Source of the DNA: Gammaproteobacteria bacterium
GTDB lineage: Bacteria; Pseudomonadota; Gammaproteobacteria; UBA9214
Assembly: GCA_003454335.1 (NCBI GenBank)
Contig: DMKK01000026.1
Span: 1-14,086 of the forward strand
Direction: 5' to 3'
Length of the DNA: 14,086 nucleotides
The translations under genes and the position numbers were made by a program. Below are positions 6,810-13,071 of this stretch, one piece after another (the first letter of the stretch is position 1; each line of letters opens with the position of its first letter). Below the pieces are notes generated by a model. It was not told where the DNA came from. It ran no database searches and was given only the letters and a program-made list of their open reading frames with translations.

Positions 6810-7420
6810 AATATCCAAACTCGCGCCTGTTGCTGTTTACCAAGGCACCTGAACCCGGCAAGGTAAAGACGCGGCTTGCCGCCTTTCTTGGAACAGATGC
6901 TGCCGCAGAGTTGTATGAGAGTCTGCTGCATGACTGCCTGGAGATGTGCGTGACAGCAGATTTGTGCCCGGTTGAAATCTGCTGCAGTCCGTCAACAGGG
7001 CATGACTTCTTTCAGCAGTGTCGGGAACGCTATCACACCACTCTTCAGCAGCAGGCCGAGGGTGATATCGGACAACGAATGTCGCGTGCCATTATGTCTG
7101 CATTACAACGGGCTGAACATGTTGTGCTCATCGGGGCAGACTGCCCGGCATTGACTGCTGATGATCTGGATAACGCGTTTTATGCTCTACAACAGGGTAC
7201 AGATGTGGTGCTGGGGCCTGCTAAAGATGGCGGCTATTACCTGATCGGAATGAGCAGTCATCATCCGGGCCTGTTTGAAAACATCCCCTGGAGCACACAC
7301 CGGGTACTTGCGGCAACTGAAACCCTGTTACGGGAACAGTGCCTGAGCTGGCACCTGTTACCGCTATACAGGGATGTTGATACAGCAGAGGATTATTCGG
7401 TATACATGGCCACGAATTGA
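6806..7420 (+). CDS. TIGR04282-type arsenosugar biosynthesis glycosyltransferase-like protein (DUF2064)
   Basis: A 204-residue protein with a nucleotidyl/glycosyltransferase A-type fold. LLLFTKAPEPGKVKTRL (8-24) carries the phosphate-binding loop, VLIGADCPALT (107-117) the metal-binding Asp, and VLGPAKDGGYYLIG (135-148) the family signature. The start chosen is the ATG in the ATGA overlap with the preceding stop; a longer frame from 6713 lies within the upstream gene and adds no family sequence. AGGAG at 6783-6787 is too far away to act as its ribosome site, so coupling is likely. It is the last gene of the block: a gap of 119 bases and a new promoter-like TATAAT (7470-7475) follow. The family is linked to arsenosugar clusters by context; the donor and acceptor are unknown. 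Confidence 0.92.
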   Translation: MKYPNSRLLLFTKAPEPGKVKTRLAAFLGTDAAAELYESLLHDCLEMCVTADLCPVEICCSPSTGHDFFQQCRERYHTTLQQQAEGDIGQRMSRAIMSALQRAEHVVLIGADCPALTADDLDNAFYALQQGTDVVLGPAKDGGYYLIGMSSHHPGLFENIPWSTHRVLAATETLLREQCLSWHLLPLYRDVDTAEDYSVYMATN

Positions 7421-7469
7421 CTGATAATTCCTGCCTGACTGGCACAAACCGGAAAAGTATCCTATATAC

Positions 7470-7475
7470 TATAAT
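7470..7475 (+). promoter_or_regulatory. candidate -10 box for the DUF1269 gene
   Basis: TATAAT lies 65 bases before the ATG at 7540, in an AT-rich patch (CTATATACTATAATAAG). No good -35 is visible at 16-18 bases. The spacing to both neighbours suggests a transcript separate from the arsenosugar block. Confidence 0.35.
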
Positions 7476-7539
7476 AAGCAGTCATGATGTATGCGTATTG
7501 CACATCCTGGCATCCAGACAAATCCAACGGAGGCAGCTC

Positions 7540-8055
7540 ATGAGAAGACTCTATTTCCTGATCCCGACTGTAGACAGCGCGAAAAATATAGTTGATGAAC
7601 TCCTGCTTGCCCGCATCGAGCAGCGGCATATACATATTGCAGCTGCAGACCACCATGCCTTGCTTGAGGCCAATCTGCCTGAAGCCGGTTTGCTGCAGGA
7701 AAGTGACTTTGTACCTGCTGTCGAACGCGGCCTGGCCATCGGTGGTGCCACCGGGATACTTGCAGGTATTGCTGCTGTTGCATTGCCGGGTGTCGGACTG
7801 GTTCTCGGTGGCGGTGCCATCCTTGGTATCGGTTTGGCGGGCGCCGGACTGGGAGCCTGGGCCTCGGGCATGATTGGCGTTTCTGCTCCCAGTACCCGTC
7901 TGAAGGAGTTCGAGTCCGCCATTGATGAAGGCAGCTTGCTGATGATGGTCGATGTACCAAAACAGCAGGTCGATGAAGTTACCGACCTGATCAGAAAGCA
8001 TCATCCGGAAGTTGACGTAGAGGGTACTGAACCGGTTATACCCGCATTTCCGTAA
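7540..8055 (+). CDS. DUF1269-family membrane protein
   Basis: A 171-residue protein starting MRRLYFLIPTVDSAKNIVDE and ending in EGTEPVIPAFP, both typical of the DUF1269 proteins I recall from Pseudomonas and relatives. A Gly/Ala-rich hydrophobic stretch (about 64-113) could form two close membrane segments. The flanking parts resemble an alpha/beta domain (residues 1-60) and a helix-rich tail (120-160). Function is unknown; some family members are annotated as stress-related. The start at 7540 is chosen because GGAGG (7529-7533) lies six bases upstream; a longer frame from 7417 overlaps the previous gene and has no such site. A good terminator follows at 8081-8112. Confidence 0.88.
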   Translation: MRRLYFLIPTVDSAKNIVDELLLARIEQRHIHIAAADHHALLEANLPEAGLLQESDFVPAVERGLAIGGATGILAGIAAVALPGVGLVLGGGAILGIGLAGAGLGAWASGMIGVSAPSTRLKEFESAIDEGSLLMMVDVPKQQVDEVTDLIRKHHPEVDVEGTEPVIPAFP

Positions 8056-8080
8056 CAGGGAAGGGCTTCCTCGAACAACC

Positions 8081-8122
8081 GCGGCGTCTGCACCTTACGT
8101 TGCAGATGCCGCATTTCTTCAT
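8081..8122 (+). terminator. probable intrinsic terminator after the DUF1269 gene
   Basis: GCGGCGTCTGCA (8081-8092) pairs with TGCAGATGCCGC (8101-8112), a 12-bp stem with one G-T pair and an 8-base loop. A T-rich ATTTCTTCAT follows. It begins 25 bases after the stop codon. Confidence 0.6.
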
Positions 8123-8324
8123 CAGGCTGGCTCTGTTCTCAAACCTCCATAAAATACTTACAGGCACTCACGCATCATTTGTACCCGGTGCGGTACAAGC
8201 GTACCTGTTAACAGATACACCACACCCGGGCTACCTGCGACCTTGGTACAGTAGAATTTATTGCGAGTATGGCTAATGCTAACTGTTAGCGAGGTGCTCC
8301 GCTTATAGTGCAGGGAAAATAACA
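8123..8324. other. intergenic stretch rich in short palindromes
   Basis: I see no convincing gene here; a minus-strand frame at 8158-8346 has no ribosome site or family look. It holds several perfect small inverted repeats: TTGTACC/GGTACAA (8179-8185 with 8192-8198, loop 6), the palindrome CTGTTAACAG (8205-8214), and GCTAA/TTAGC (8278-8282 with 8286-8290). A TATAGT at 8304-8309 could be the -10 of the small ORF that follows. These could be operator sites or folds of an untranslated RNA; I recognise none of them. Confidence 0.4.
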
Positions 8325-8504
8325 ATGAATGAACGCAGAAATACAAACGACAGGCGTGGCTGTGATTTAAAGAAAGAGCGCGGCTTCAGGTGTAACCGCC
8401 GCTTCAGGGCAGACCGGCGACTCAACAGTATCAAGGCGGAATGGATCCCCATTAGTCACATCAATTTTCACCCGGCAACCAGACTGGCATTCAGTAAAGC
8501 CTGA
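8325..8504 (+). CDS. small basic protein, 59 aa, Arg-rich, hypothetical
   Basis: ATG at 8325 with an AGGGA about nine bases upstream opens 59 codons ending in TGA at 8502-8504. The first half is strongly basic and Arg-rich (MNERRNTNDRRG..., FRCNRRFRADRR), with two Cys (13 and 23). The second half, LNSIKAEWIPISHINFHP, looks like a structured segment with Trp and His. Arg-rich small proteins with ERR/DRR repeats are common in gammaproteobacteria as uncharacterised ORFs; this resembles them but I cannot name a family. The clean ribosome site, the non-random composition and the hairpins behind the stop favour a real gene. Function is unknown; the charge suggests nucleic-acid binding (inference). 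Confidence 0.55.
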   Translation: MNERRNTNDRRGCDLKKERGFRCNRRFRADRRLNSIKAEWIPISHINFHPATRLAFSKA

Positions 8505-8608
8505 ATCAGGCTGTCTGTAATTACGCTCGACAGCCGTTCCCGCCAGCTATACTCTTTGCGCATACTCTAGCGCAAACGTCATGCATCCGCATGATATTTC
8601 TCTTTATT
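8498..8608 (+). terminator. series of hairpins behind the 59-aa ORF, possible terminator
   Basis: Three perfect stems follow or overlap the stop: AGCCTGA/TCAGGCT (8498-8504 with 8506-8512), TTTGCGC/GCGCAAA (8555-8561 with 8570-8576), and TCATGC/GCATGA (8579-8584 with 8589-8594). The last is followed by the T-rich TATTTCTCTTTATT, the best terminator candidate of the three. Confidence 0.4.
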
Positions 8609-8693
8609 ATTCCTGATCCCCTGGAATTTCCCAGCCACAGCCAACCCTACCAACACCCAGAACAGTTTATACATAATTAACATAACAGCAAAT

Positions 8694-8711
8694 GATAATG
8701 ATTTGCATTTG
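8694..8711 (+). promoter_or_regulatory. Fur-box-like operator
   Basis: GATAATGATTTGCATTTG matches the classical Fur consensus GATAATGATAATCATTAT at 13 of 18 positions, with the left half-site perfect. It also lies within the inverted repeat CAAATG...CATTTG. It overlaps the -35 region of the promoter below, so Fur-Fe(II) bound here would block RNA polymerase. Confidence 0.55.
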
Positions 8712-8730
8712 TGTTTGCGTTAATTATAAT
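8703..8730 (+). promoter_or_regulatory. promoter of the porin gene
   Basis: TTGCAT (8703-8708), 16 bases, then a consensus TATAAT (8725-8730). The transcript would start near 8737, leaving a leader of about 25 bases before the ATG at 8762. Confidence 0.5.
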
Positions 8731-8761
8731 GTCACCAACTTGGCTAACTACAGAGAAAATC

Positions 8762-9997
8762 ATGAAGAGCTATTCTTTGGCTATGGCGTTCGCAACATGC
8801 CTGCTGTGTAACCCAATATCCGTTCTGGCCGCAACACCACCTGTAACACCGACCATCGAGCAACTTTGGGACATTATCCAGGCCCAGCAGGCAGAAATTG
8901 AGGCCCTGAAGAAGCAGCAGCACGATACCGCACAGAAGGCCGAAAATGCGGATGAGAAAGCCGAGGCCGCCGTTGTGGCGGTGGAGGAAGTCGATGCAAA
9001 AACAGCGGGCGTGGCAAGCTGGGTTGATAAAACAACCATTGGTGGCTACGGCGAACTGCATTACAACAATTTTGAAGGCGAGGATAACGAGCTGGATCTG
9101 CACCGTTTCGTGCTGTTCTTTGGTCACGAGTTTACCGACAGCATTCGTTTTTTCTCCGAGTTTGAAATTGAACACAGTGTTGCCGGTGACGACGAGGACG
9201 GCGAGGTCGAGGTAGAACAAGCCTATGTCGAGTTCGACCTGCGTGAAAACCTGCAGGCAAAGGGCGGTGTATTCCTTATGCCGGTGGGCATCCTCAACGA
9301 GACCCATGAACCGGGCACTTTTTATGGAGTAGAGCGTAATAATGTCGAGAATATTATTGTTCCCAGTACCTGGTGGGAAGGTGGAGGCGCTGTAAACGGC
9401 TACTTTGATAATGGCATTAGCTGGGATTTTGCGATCACTTCCGGCCTGGAAATGGAAACGGAGGGCAAGAATGCCTTTCGGGTTCGTAGCGGGCGTCAAA
9501 AAGTATCCAACGCCACGGCCAATGATCTGGCCTATACCGGCCGTTTAAAGTATACCGGTATTCCGGGTCTGGAACTGGCAGGTACAGCGAGCTACCAGAG
9601 TAATGCCACCCAAAGCAATAACGATGGCCTTAACGAAGGTATCCTGTACGAAACACATGCCATCTATAACAAAGGACCCTTCGGACTCCGTGCCCTGTAT
9701 GCACGATGGGATTTCAATGGCTCCGCGGTCTCGGCGGCCGGTGATGATGACCAGTATGGCTGGTACATCGAGCCAAGCTACAAGCCGTGGCAAAAAGTTG
9801 GCCTGTATTCACGCTATGAAAAACTGGACGGGGCCCGCGATCAGGATCAGTTCGACCAGTGGGAGGTCGGCGCAAACTACTGGCCACACGAGGACGTTGT
9901 CCTGAAAGTAGATTATCGCAGTCGTAATGTGGACAGGAACTCGTCAGGTGCTGATGACATTGATGCCTTCGACCTGGGTATAGGCTACCAGTTCTAG
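8762..9997 (+). CDS. outer-membrane porin, OprO/OprP-like
   Basis: A 411-residue protein with a signal peptide (cleavage expected after VLA, residue 23), then a coiled-coil-like segment (about 31-80, with QQAEIEALKKQQ). A beta-barrel of alternating aromatic/hydrophobic strands follows, starting at GGYGELHYNNF. The final residue is Phe (GIGYQF), the usual BamA recognition signal. The many acidic residues in the loops are typical of outer-membrane porins. It resembles the phosphate-selective porin O/P group, but I cannot predict its substrate. A longer frame from TTG 8711 runs through the promoter and Fur box and lacks a signal-peptide start, so 8762 is chosen; the ribosome site is weak (AGAGA). 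The Fur-like box suggests induction under iron limitation. The FMN-binding and PepSY genes follow on the same strand. Confidence 0.88.
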   Translation: MKSYSLAMAFATCLLCNPISVLAATPPVTPTIEQLWDIIQAQQAEIEALKKQQHDTAQKAENADEKAEAAVVAVEEVDAKTAGVASWVDKTTIGGYGELHYNNFEGEDNELDLHRFVLFFGHEFTDSIRFFSEFEIEHSVAGDDEDGEVEVEQAYVEFDLRENLQAKGGVFLMPVGILNETHEPGTFYGVERNNVENIIVPSTWWEGGGAVNGYFDNGISWDFAITSGLEMETEGKNAFRVRSGRQKVSNATANDLAYTGRLKYTGIPGLELAGTASYQSNATQSNNDGLNEGILYETHAIYNKGPFGLRALYARWDFNGSAVSAAGDDDQYGWYIEPSYKPWQKVGLYSRYEKLDGARDQDQFDQWEVGANYWPHEDVVLKVDYRSRNVDRNSSGADDIDAFDLGIGYQF

Positions 9998-10025
9998 TTA
10001 GTGTCCGTTATAAATACCGTAATTT

Positions 10026-10117
10026 CTCTCGCAAAGACGCAAAGAAAATATAATATGTCTTTAGAACAGTACGATGTTAACTTTGCGATCTTCGCGTCCT
10101 GGCGAGAGTTGTTTTTT
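10026..10117 (+). repeat. REP-like imperfect palindrome with T-run, likely terminator after the porin gene
   Basis: The left arm, CTCTCGC AAAGA CGCAAAG (10026-10044), is paired by CTTTGCG (10081-10087) and GCGAGAG (10102-10108). The arms are separated by an AT-rich middle and disturbed by an insertion in the right arm. TTGTTTTTT (10109-10117) follows directly, so the element can end transcription on the plus strand. Elements built on CGCAAAGACGCAAAG are, from memory, dispersed repeats in many proteobacterial genomes. Only one copy is in this window. Confidence 0.55.
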
Positions 10118-10141
10118 ATGAACGGGTACTAGTCAGTTTCC

Positions 10142-10675
10142 ATGCAAACCGTGATCTCGAAAGCACTGGCTTTTTTGATTCTGATATCAGCGTATGTGGT
10201 GGCCGACAGTCCTTACCAGAGTTCGGAAGAATTCCTGGGGGAAGCCTTTGCCGGTTCCCCCCCCGCGCCAAAGACCATATGGCTGAAAGGGGAGGTAAAG
10301 GAGAAGGCAGGGGAAATACTTGGTCATAGCTATCCCGGGATCCGAATTCGCTACTGGGGCAGAGACAAACGCACCGCCTGGATTCTGGAAGAGATAGGCA
10401 AGACACAGCCCATCACGGTTGGGATTGTCGTGGATGAAACCGGTCTTGAATCCATCCGGGTGCTGGCATTTCGGGAAAGCCGTGGCTGGGAAGTCCGTTA
10501 TCCATTCTTTACCGATCAATTTTCCGGTATCCGGCTGACAGCTGATAACCAACTGGATCGGCCAATCGACGGTATTTCAGGTGCAACACTCTCGGTCCGC
10601 GCACTGAAGAAACTGACACGGTTGGCGCTCTACCTGCATCAGCAGACGGTACCGGGCGATGACGCGTCACCATAA
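10142..10675 (+). CDS. periplasmic FMN-binding domain protein
   Basis: A 177-residue protein with a signal peptide (hydrophobic 7-20, cleavage after VVA, residue 21) and the FMN_bind domain also found in NqrC and RnfG. The flavinylation motif DGISGATLS (143-151) gives Thr149 as the residue to which ApbE would attach FMN covalently through a phosphoester. It probably carries electrons in the periplasm. The ATG at 10142 has no clear ribosome site. Its last 17 bases overlap the start of the PepSY gene, so the two are co-translated and probably work as a pair: a membrane electron carrier passing electrons to or from a periplasmic flavin (inference). No apbE is in the window. The porin gene ends 144 bases upstream, with the REP-like element between. 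Confidence 0.88.
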   Translation: MQTVISKALAFLILISAYVVADSPYQSSEEFLGEAFAGSPPAPKTIWLKGEVKEKAGEILGHSYPGIRIRYWGRDKRTAWILEEIGKTQPITVGIVVDETGLESIRVLAFRESRGWEVRYPFFTDQFSGIRLTADNQLDRPIDGISGATLSVRALKKLTRLALYLHQQTVPGDDASP

Positions 10676-11468
10676 GAAAAAATCACCTGCCAGGCTGCTA
10701 CGCTCCCTGTACATCTGGCATCGTTATATTGGAATCAGCACAGCCGTATTTGTAATCGTCCTGACACTCACCGGTCTGGCGCTGAATCATACGGATGAAC
10801 TGAAACTCGACTCGTCCTACGTACAATCTGATCTCCTGCTTGACTGGTACGGTATAAACGCACCAGGGGAGTTGACCAGCTATACGTCGGGACCAGTCAG
10901 CGTTACCGCTGTGAACAACCAGATCTTCTGGGGCAATGAACCACTTGCCCATGTTTCAGCACCGCTTGCCGGTCTGCTCATATACAGGGACCTTGTTGTC
11001 ATCGCAGCCGGCAGGGGATTGAGCCTGTATACCACTGAGGGTGAGTTGATCGAGAAACTGGAACACGTTGCGGGTATGCCGACGGGTATTCTGGCCATCG
11101 GAACAACTGCGCAAGCGTTGTTGGCGGTCAAAACAGCGCAGGGGATTTATCTGACGGATGACAGCATGCTTGAATGGCGTCTGGCTGAAAATCCTGACGT
11201 ATTGTGGTCCGAGGCCACACCCCTGGCACCCGGGTTAAATGAGGCCCTGCAAGCGGCCTACCGGGGTACCGGCTTGCCGGCGGAACGTGTCCTGCTGGAC
11301 TTGCATAGTGGCCGGATTCTTGGCCGGATGGGGATCTACCTGGTCGATGCCGCCGCCATACTCTTCCTGTTGCTGGCAATCAGCGGCGTCTGGTTATGGG
11401 CACGGCGCCGGGCGAGTATCAAGACCCACCGGCGCAGGACCAAAAGTATGGATGCAGAAAGACGCTAA
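10659..11468 (+). CDS. PepSY-associated transmembrane protein, probable b-heme membrane electron carrier
   Basis: A 269-residue inner-membrane protein. A basic N-terminus leads to WHRYIGIS (20-27) and transmembrane segment 1 (about 25-42), then NHTDEL. A periplasmic domain of about 165 residues follows, then LDLHSGRILGRMG and transmembrane segment 2 (about 227-247), ending in a strongly basic tail. His21, His44 and His216 stand where PepSY_TM proteins keep His residues thought to bind heme. Two helices instead of the four of larger PepSY_TM siderophore reductases (FsrB, FoxB type) make this the short form. It overlaps the FMN-binding gene by 17 bases. A link to ferric or siderophore reduction is suggested by the Fur-like box before the porin, but is inference. 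The convergent lipoprotein gene ends 43 bases downstream. Confidence 0.82.
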   Translation: MTRHHKKKSPARLLRSLYIWHRYIGISTAVFVIVLTLTGLALNHTDELKLDSSYVQSDLLLDWYGINAPGELTSYTSGPVSVTAVNNQIFWGNEPLAHVSAPLAGLLIYRDLVVIAAGRGLSLYTTEGELIEKLEHVAGMPTGILAIGTTAQALLAVKTAQGIYLTDDSMLEWRLAENPDVLWSEATPLAPGLNEALQAAYRGTGLPAERVLLDLHSGRILGRMGIYLVDAAAILFLLLAISGVWLWARRRASIKTHRRRTKSMDAERR

Positions 11469-11511
11469 CGCTCACCTGATCCCATCAGCGTCGTAAATTG
11501 TTCTCCCAAGT

Positions 11512-12744
11512 CTAGAAGATACGCTCGCAATTCCCGTCGGTATCGAAAGAACCGTTATATGCCGTTTCCGTCGCATCTCTCCCGAGACCGTTGACCTCAA
11601 TCCTTACTGTCGTGTCTTCGAAATTGGTGTCAGAAGACAGGGTAAAGACGACCAGATGTCCCAACGATTCGGCATAGGGTTGCATCGCTGGCCGGAGGAA
11701 GTTTGTGTTGAGGGCCTGTACGAACGCACCACGATCCCCGGCAAGGGCATTAAGCACATCGACATCGAGAGTTGTCTGGAAGGTACCCATCATGATGACC
11801 GTCGTATGGCAACGATCAAGCAGTCCTGTAATATCACCGAGATTCATAATCTGCGAGGCCGTATCCAGACCATCGGTTTGCACCATAATCAGGCTGGCCG
11901 GGTGGGTACCTACCACTCCCACTCCCCCCAGTGTACCGTTCCGTTCTACCAGCCCGAAATCATCGGTAGTTGGATCAAAGTTATCGCTAAAGGGTTCAAT
12001 CGGTCCCAGCAACGCCGTCCCCATGGCATCAAAGAGCGTGGTGTTATTACGATCCTGTTCGGGATCGAATTCGTTGGCCACCAGCAGGGCAGGCAGATCC
12101 TCTGTCCAGTGGGGTAATGGCCCCGGTTTGACAGTGATAACCGTCGCGCCATCTTGACTGGTCGTACCCTCTTCGCTCGAGAAGTTGACCTTCTCCGCCT
12201 CAAAATCCGCCGGGGCATTTTTCTCGATATTGCTATACAGCTCACCCATGCCGATCACATCCGCATCCGTAATACTTTCTGAGTAGTCCGCAAGCAGGGC
12301 CATGGAGAGTACACCAGCAGGCGCCGGGGCTACTGCGGCAACAGGATTGGCAGGGACACCATCGAGAGTCACCGACGCCTGTTCGAAGTCAGCCAGCGTC
12401 ATGGGAGTAAAATCCTGGTTCACGCCATGCACATAGACCTTCAGATCCGTACCGTCTATTTCGGTCCCCAGAATGAACAGGCCGACAAGGGGATCGACGG
12501 CCAGGAAGTCACATTCAGCCGGGAGTGTAGCCAGGTCATCCGGTGTCAGGGTATCAAATTGGTCCTCTGTCAAGGGGCATTGAGCAACTGCGGCGCCACC
12601 GCCACCGCCACCGCCACCGCCGCTACCACCGCCACAGGCAGCCAGCAGCAGCGCCATAATACCTGTTAAAAACAGCATGAATTGTCTACCCAACGTAAAG
12701 GGCACGACAGCGGAAACCTTGTAATCACATGATTTATATTGCAT
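11512..12744 (-). CDS. lipoprotein with poly-Gly tether and von Willebrand factor A (MIDAS) domain
   Basis: The minus-strand frame runs from 12780 to 11512. I place the start at the ATG at 12744 (GAGG eight bases upstream), which gives 410 residues; the ATG at 12780 also has an AGGA and is possible. Residues 22-37 (MLFLTGIMALLLAAC) are a lipoprotein signal with lipidated Cys37, followed by GGGSGGGGGGGGG, a flexible tether. The body has all three MIDAS elements of a vWA domain: ADYSES (152-157), Thr235/236 (NNTTLFDAMG) and Asp291 (QTDG). That suggests metal-dependent binding to a protein partner. The absence of Asp at +2 after the Cys favours outer-membrane sorting, and possibly surface exposure (inference). 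I do not recognise a specific family. It stands alone between convergent and same-strand neighbours. Confidence 0.85.
   Translation of the reverse strand: MQYKSCDYKVSAVVPFTLGRQFMLFLTGIMALLLAACGGGSGGGGGGGGGAAVAQCPLTEDQFDTLTPDDLATLPAECDFLAVDPLVGLFILGTEIDGTDLKVYVHGVNQDFTPMTLADFEQASVTLDGVPANPVAAVAPAPAGVLSMALLADYSESITDADVIGMGELYSNIEKNAPADFEAEKVNFSSEEGTTSQDGATVITVKPGPLPHWTEDLPALLVANEFDPEQDRNNTTLFDAMGTALLGPIEPFSDNFDPTTDDFGLVERNGTLGGVGVVGTHPASLIMVQTDGLDTASQIMNLGDITGLLDRCHTTVIMMGTFQTTLDVDVLNALAGDRGAFVQALNTNFLRPAMQPYAESLGHLVVFTLSSDTNFEDTTVRIEVNGLGRDATETAYNGSFDTDGNCERIF
12597..12635 (-). repeat. GGCGGT hexanucleotide repeat encoding the Gly tether
   Basis: On the coding strand GGCGGT is repeated four times after an interrupted GGC/GGT/AGC stretch, producing the Gly-rich tether just behind the lipid-modified Cys. 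Such a tract can change length by slippage without shifting the frame. Confidence 0.7.
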
Positions 12745-12780
12745 ATATTTAGCCTCTAAACTTTTCCCTGTAAGTATCAT

Positions 12781-13071
12781 CGATCAATCCTGCCGCTAAA
12801 TCCATTGTACGGAGGTCGCAGCTTGTTCATGGACAATGGTGCTGATGCACGGCCCGCCACACAAGGTGTAGCTGACCGGTCCTGGCTCTCGCATGAAGAC
12901 GGCATCCCAGGATCTCACGTGGCTACCAATTATAAAGCTGCAACGCTCTGTAAGCTTGTCTGAACGCGCCAGATTAGTGTCAATCAGTCCCTTCGATCGA
13001 AGTCAGGTGACTGAATCACCGTAAGAACCCGGGTAATCTAGCACGGGGCCGCGGTTTGGCAGAAGCGATAA
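12781..13071. other. intergenic stretch between purB and the lipoprotein gene
   Basis: I see no gene in these 291 bases. Small symmetric elements are present: CCATTGT/ACAATGG (12802-12808 with 12833-12839), the perfect 12-base palindrome CTTCGATCGAAG (12991-13002), and GGTGA/TCACC (13006-13010 with 13016-13020). On the minus strand TACAAT (12809-12804) could be a -10 box for the lipoprotein gene, without a good -35. No clear T-tailed terminator for purB is visible. Confidence 0.4.

Noticed and set aside
7462..8004. Minus-strand 180-codon frame
   Set aside because: Antisense shadow of the DUF1269 gene, whose frame has a ribosome site and family sequence.
8158..8346. Minus-strand 62-codon frame in the intergenic region
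   Set aside because: No ribosome site, no recognisable features, and it overlaps the better-supported plus-strand 59-codon ORF.
8711..8761. Longer porin start at TTG 8711 or ATG 8729
   Set aside because: It would run through the promoter and Fur-like box; the signal peptide begins properly at 8762.
8744..9499. Minus-strand 251-codon frame
   Set aside because: Antisense to the porin; long only because of codon bias in the coding strand, with no ribosome site or domain.
11656..12157. Two overlapping plus-strand frames of about 150 codons
   Set aside because: Both are antisense to the vWA lipoprotein, which has a lipobox and MIDAS motifs.
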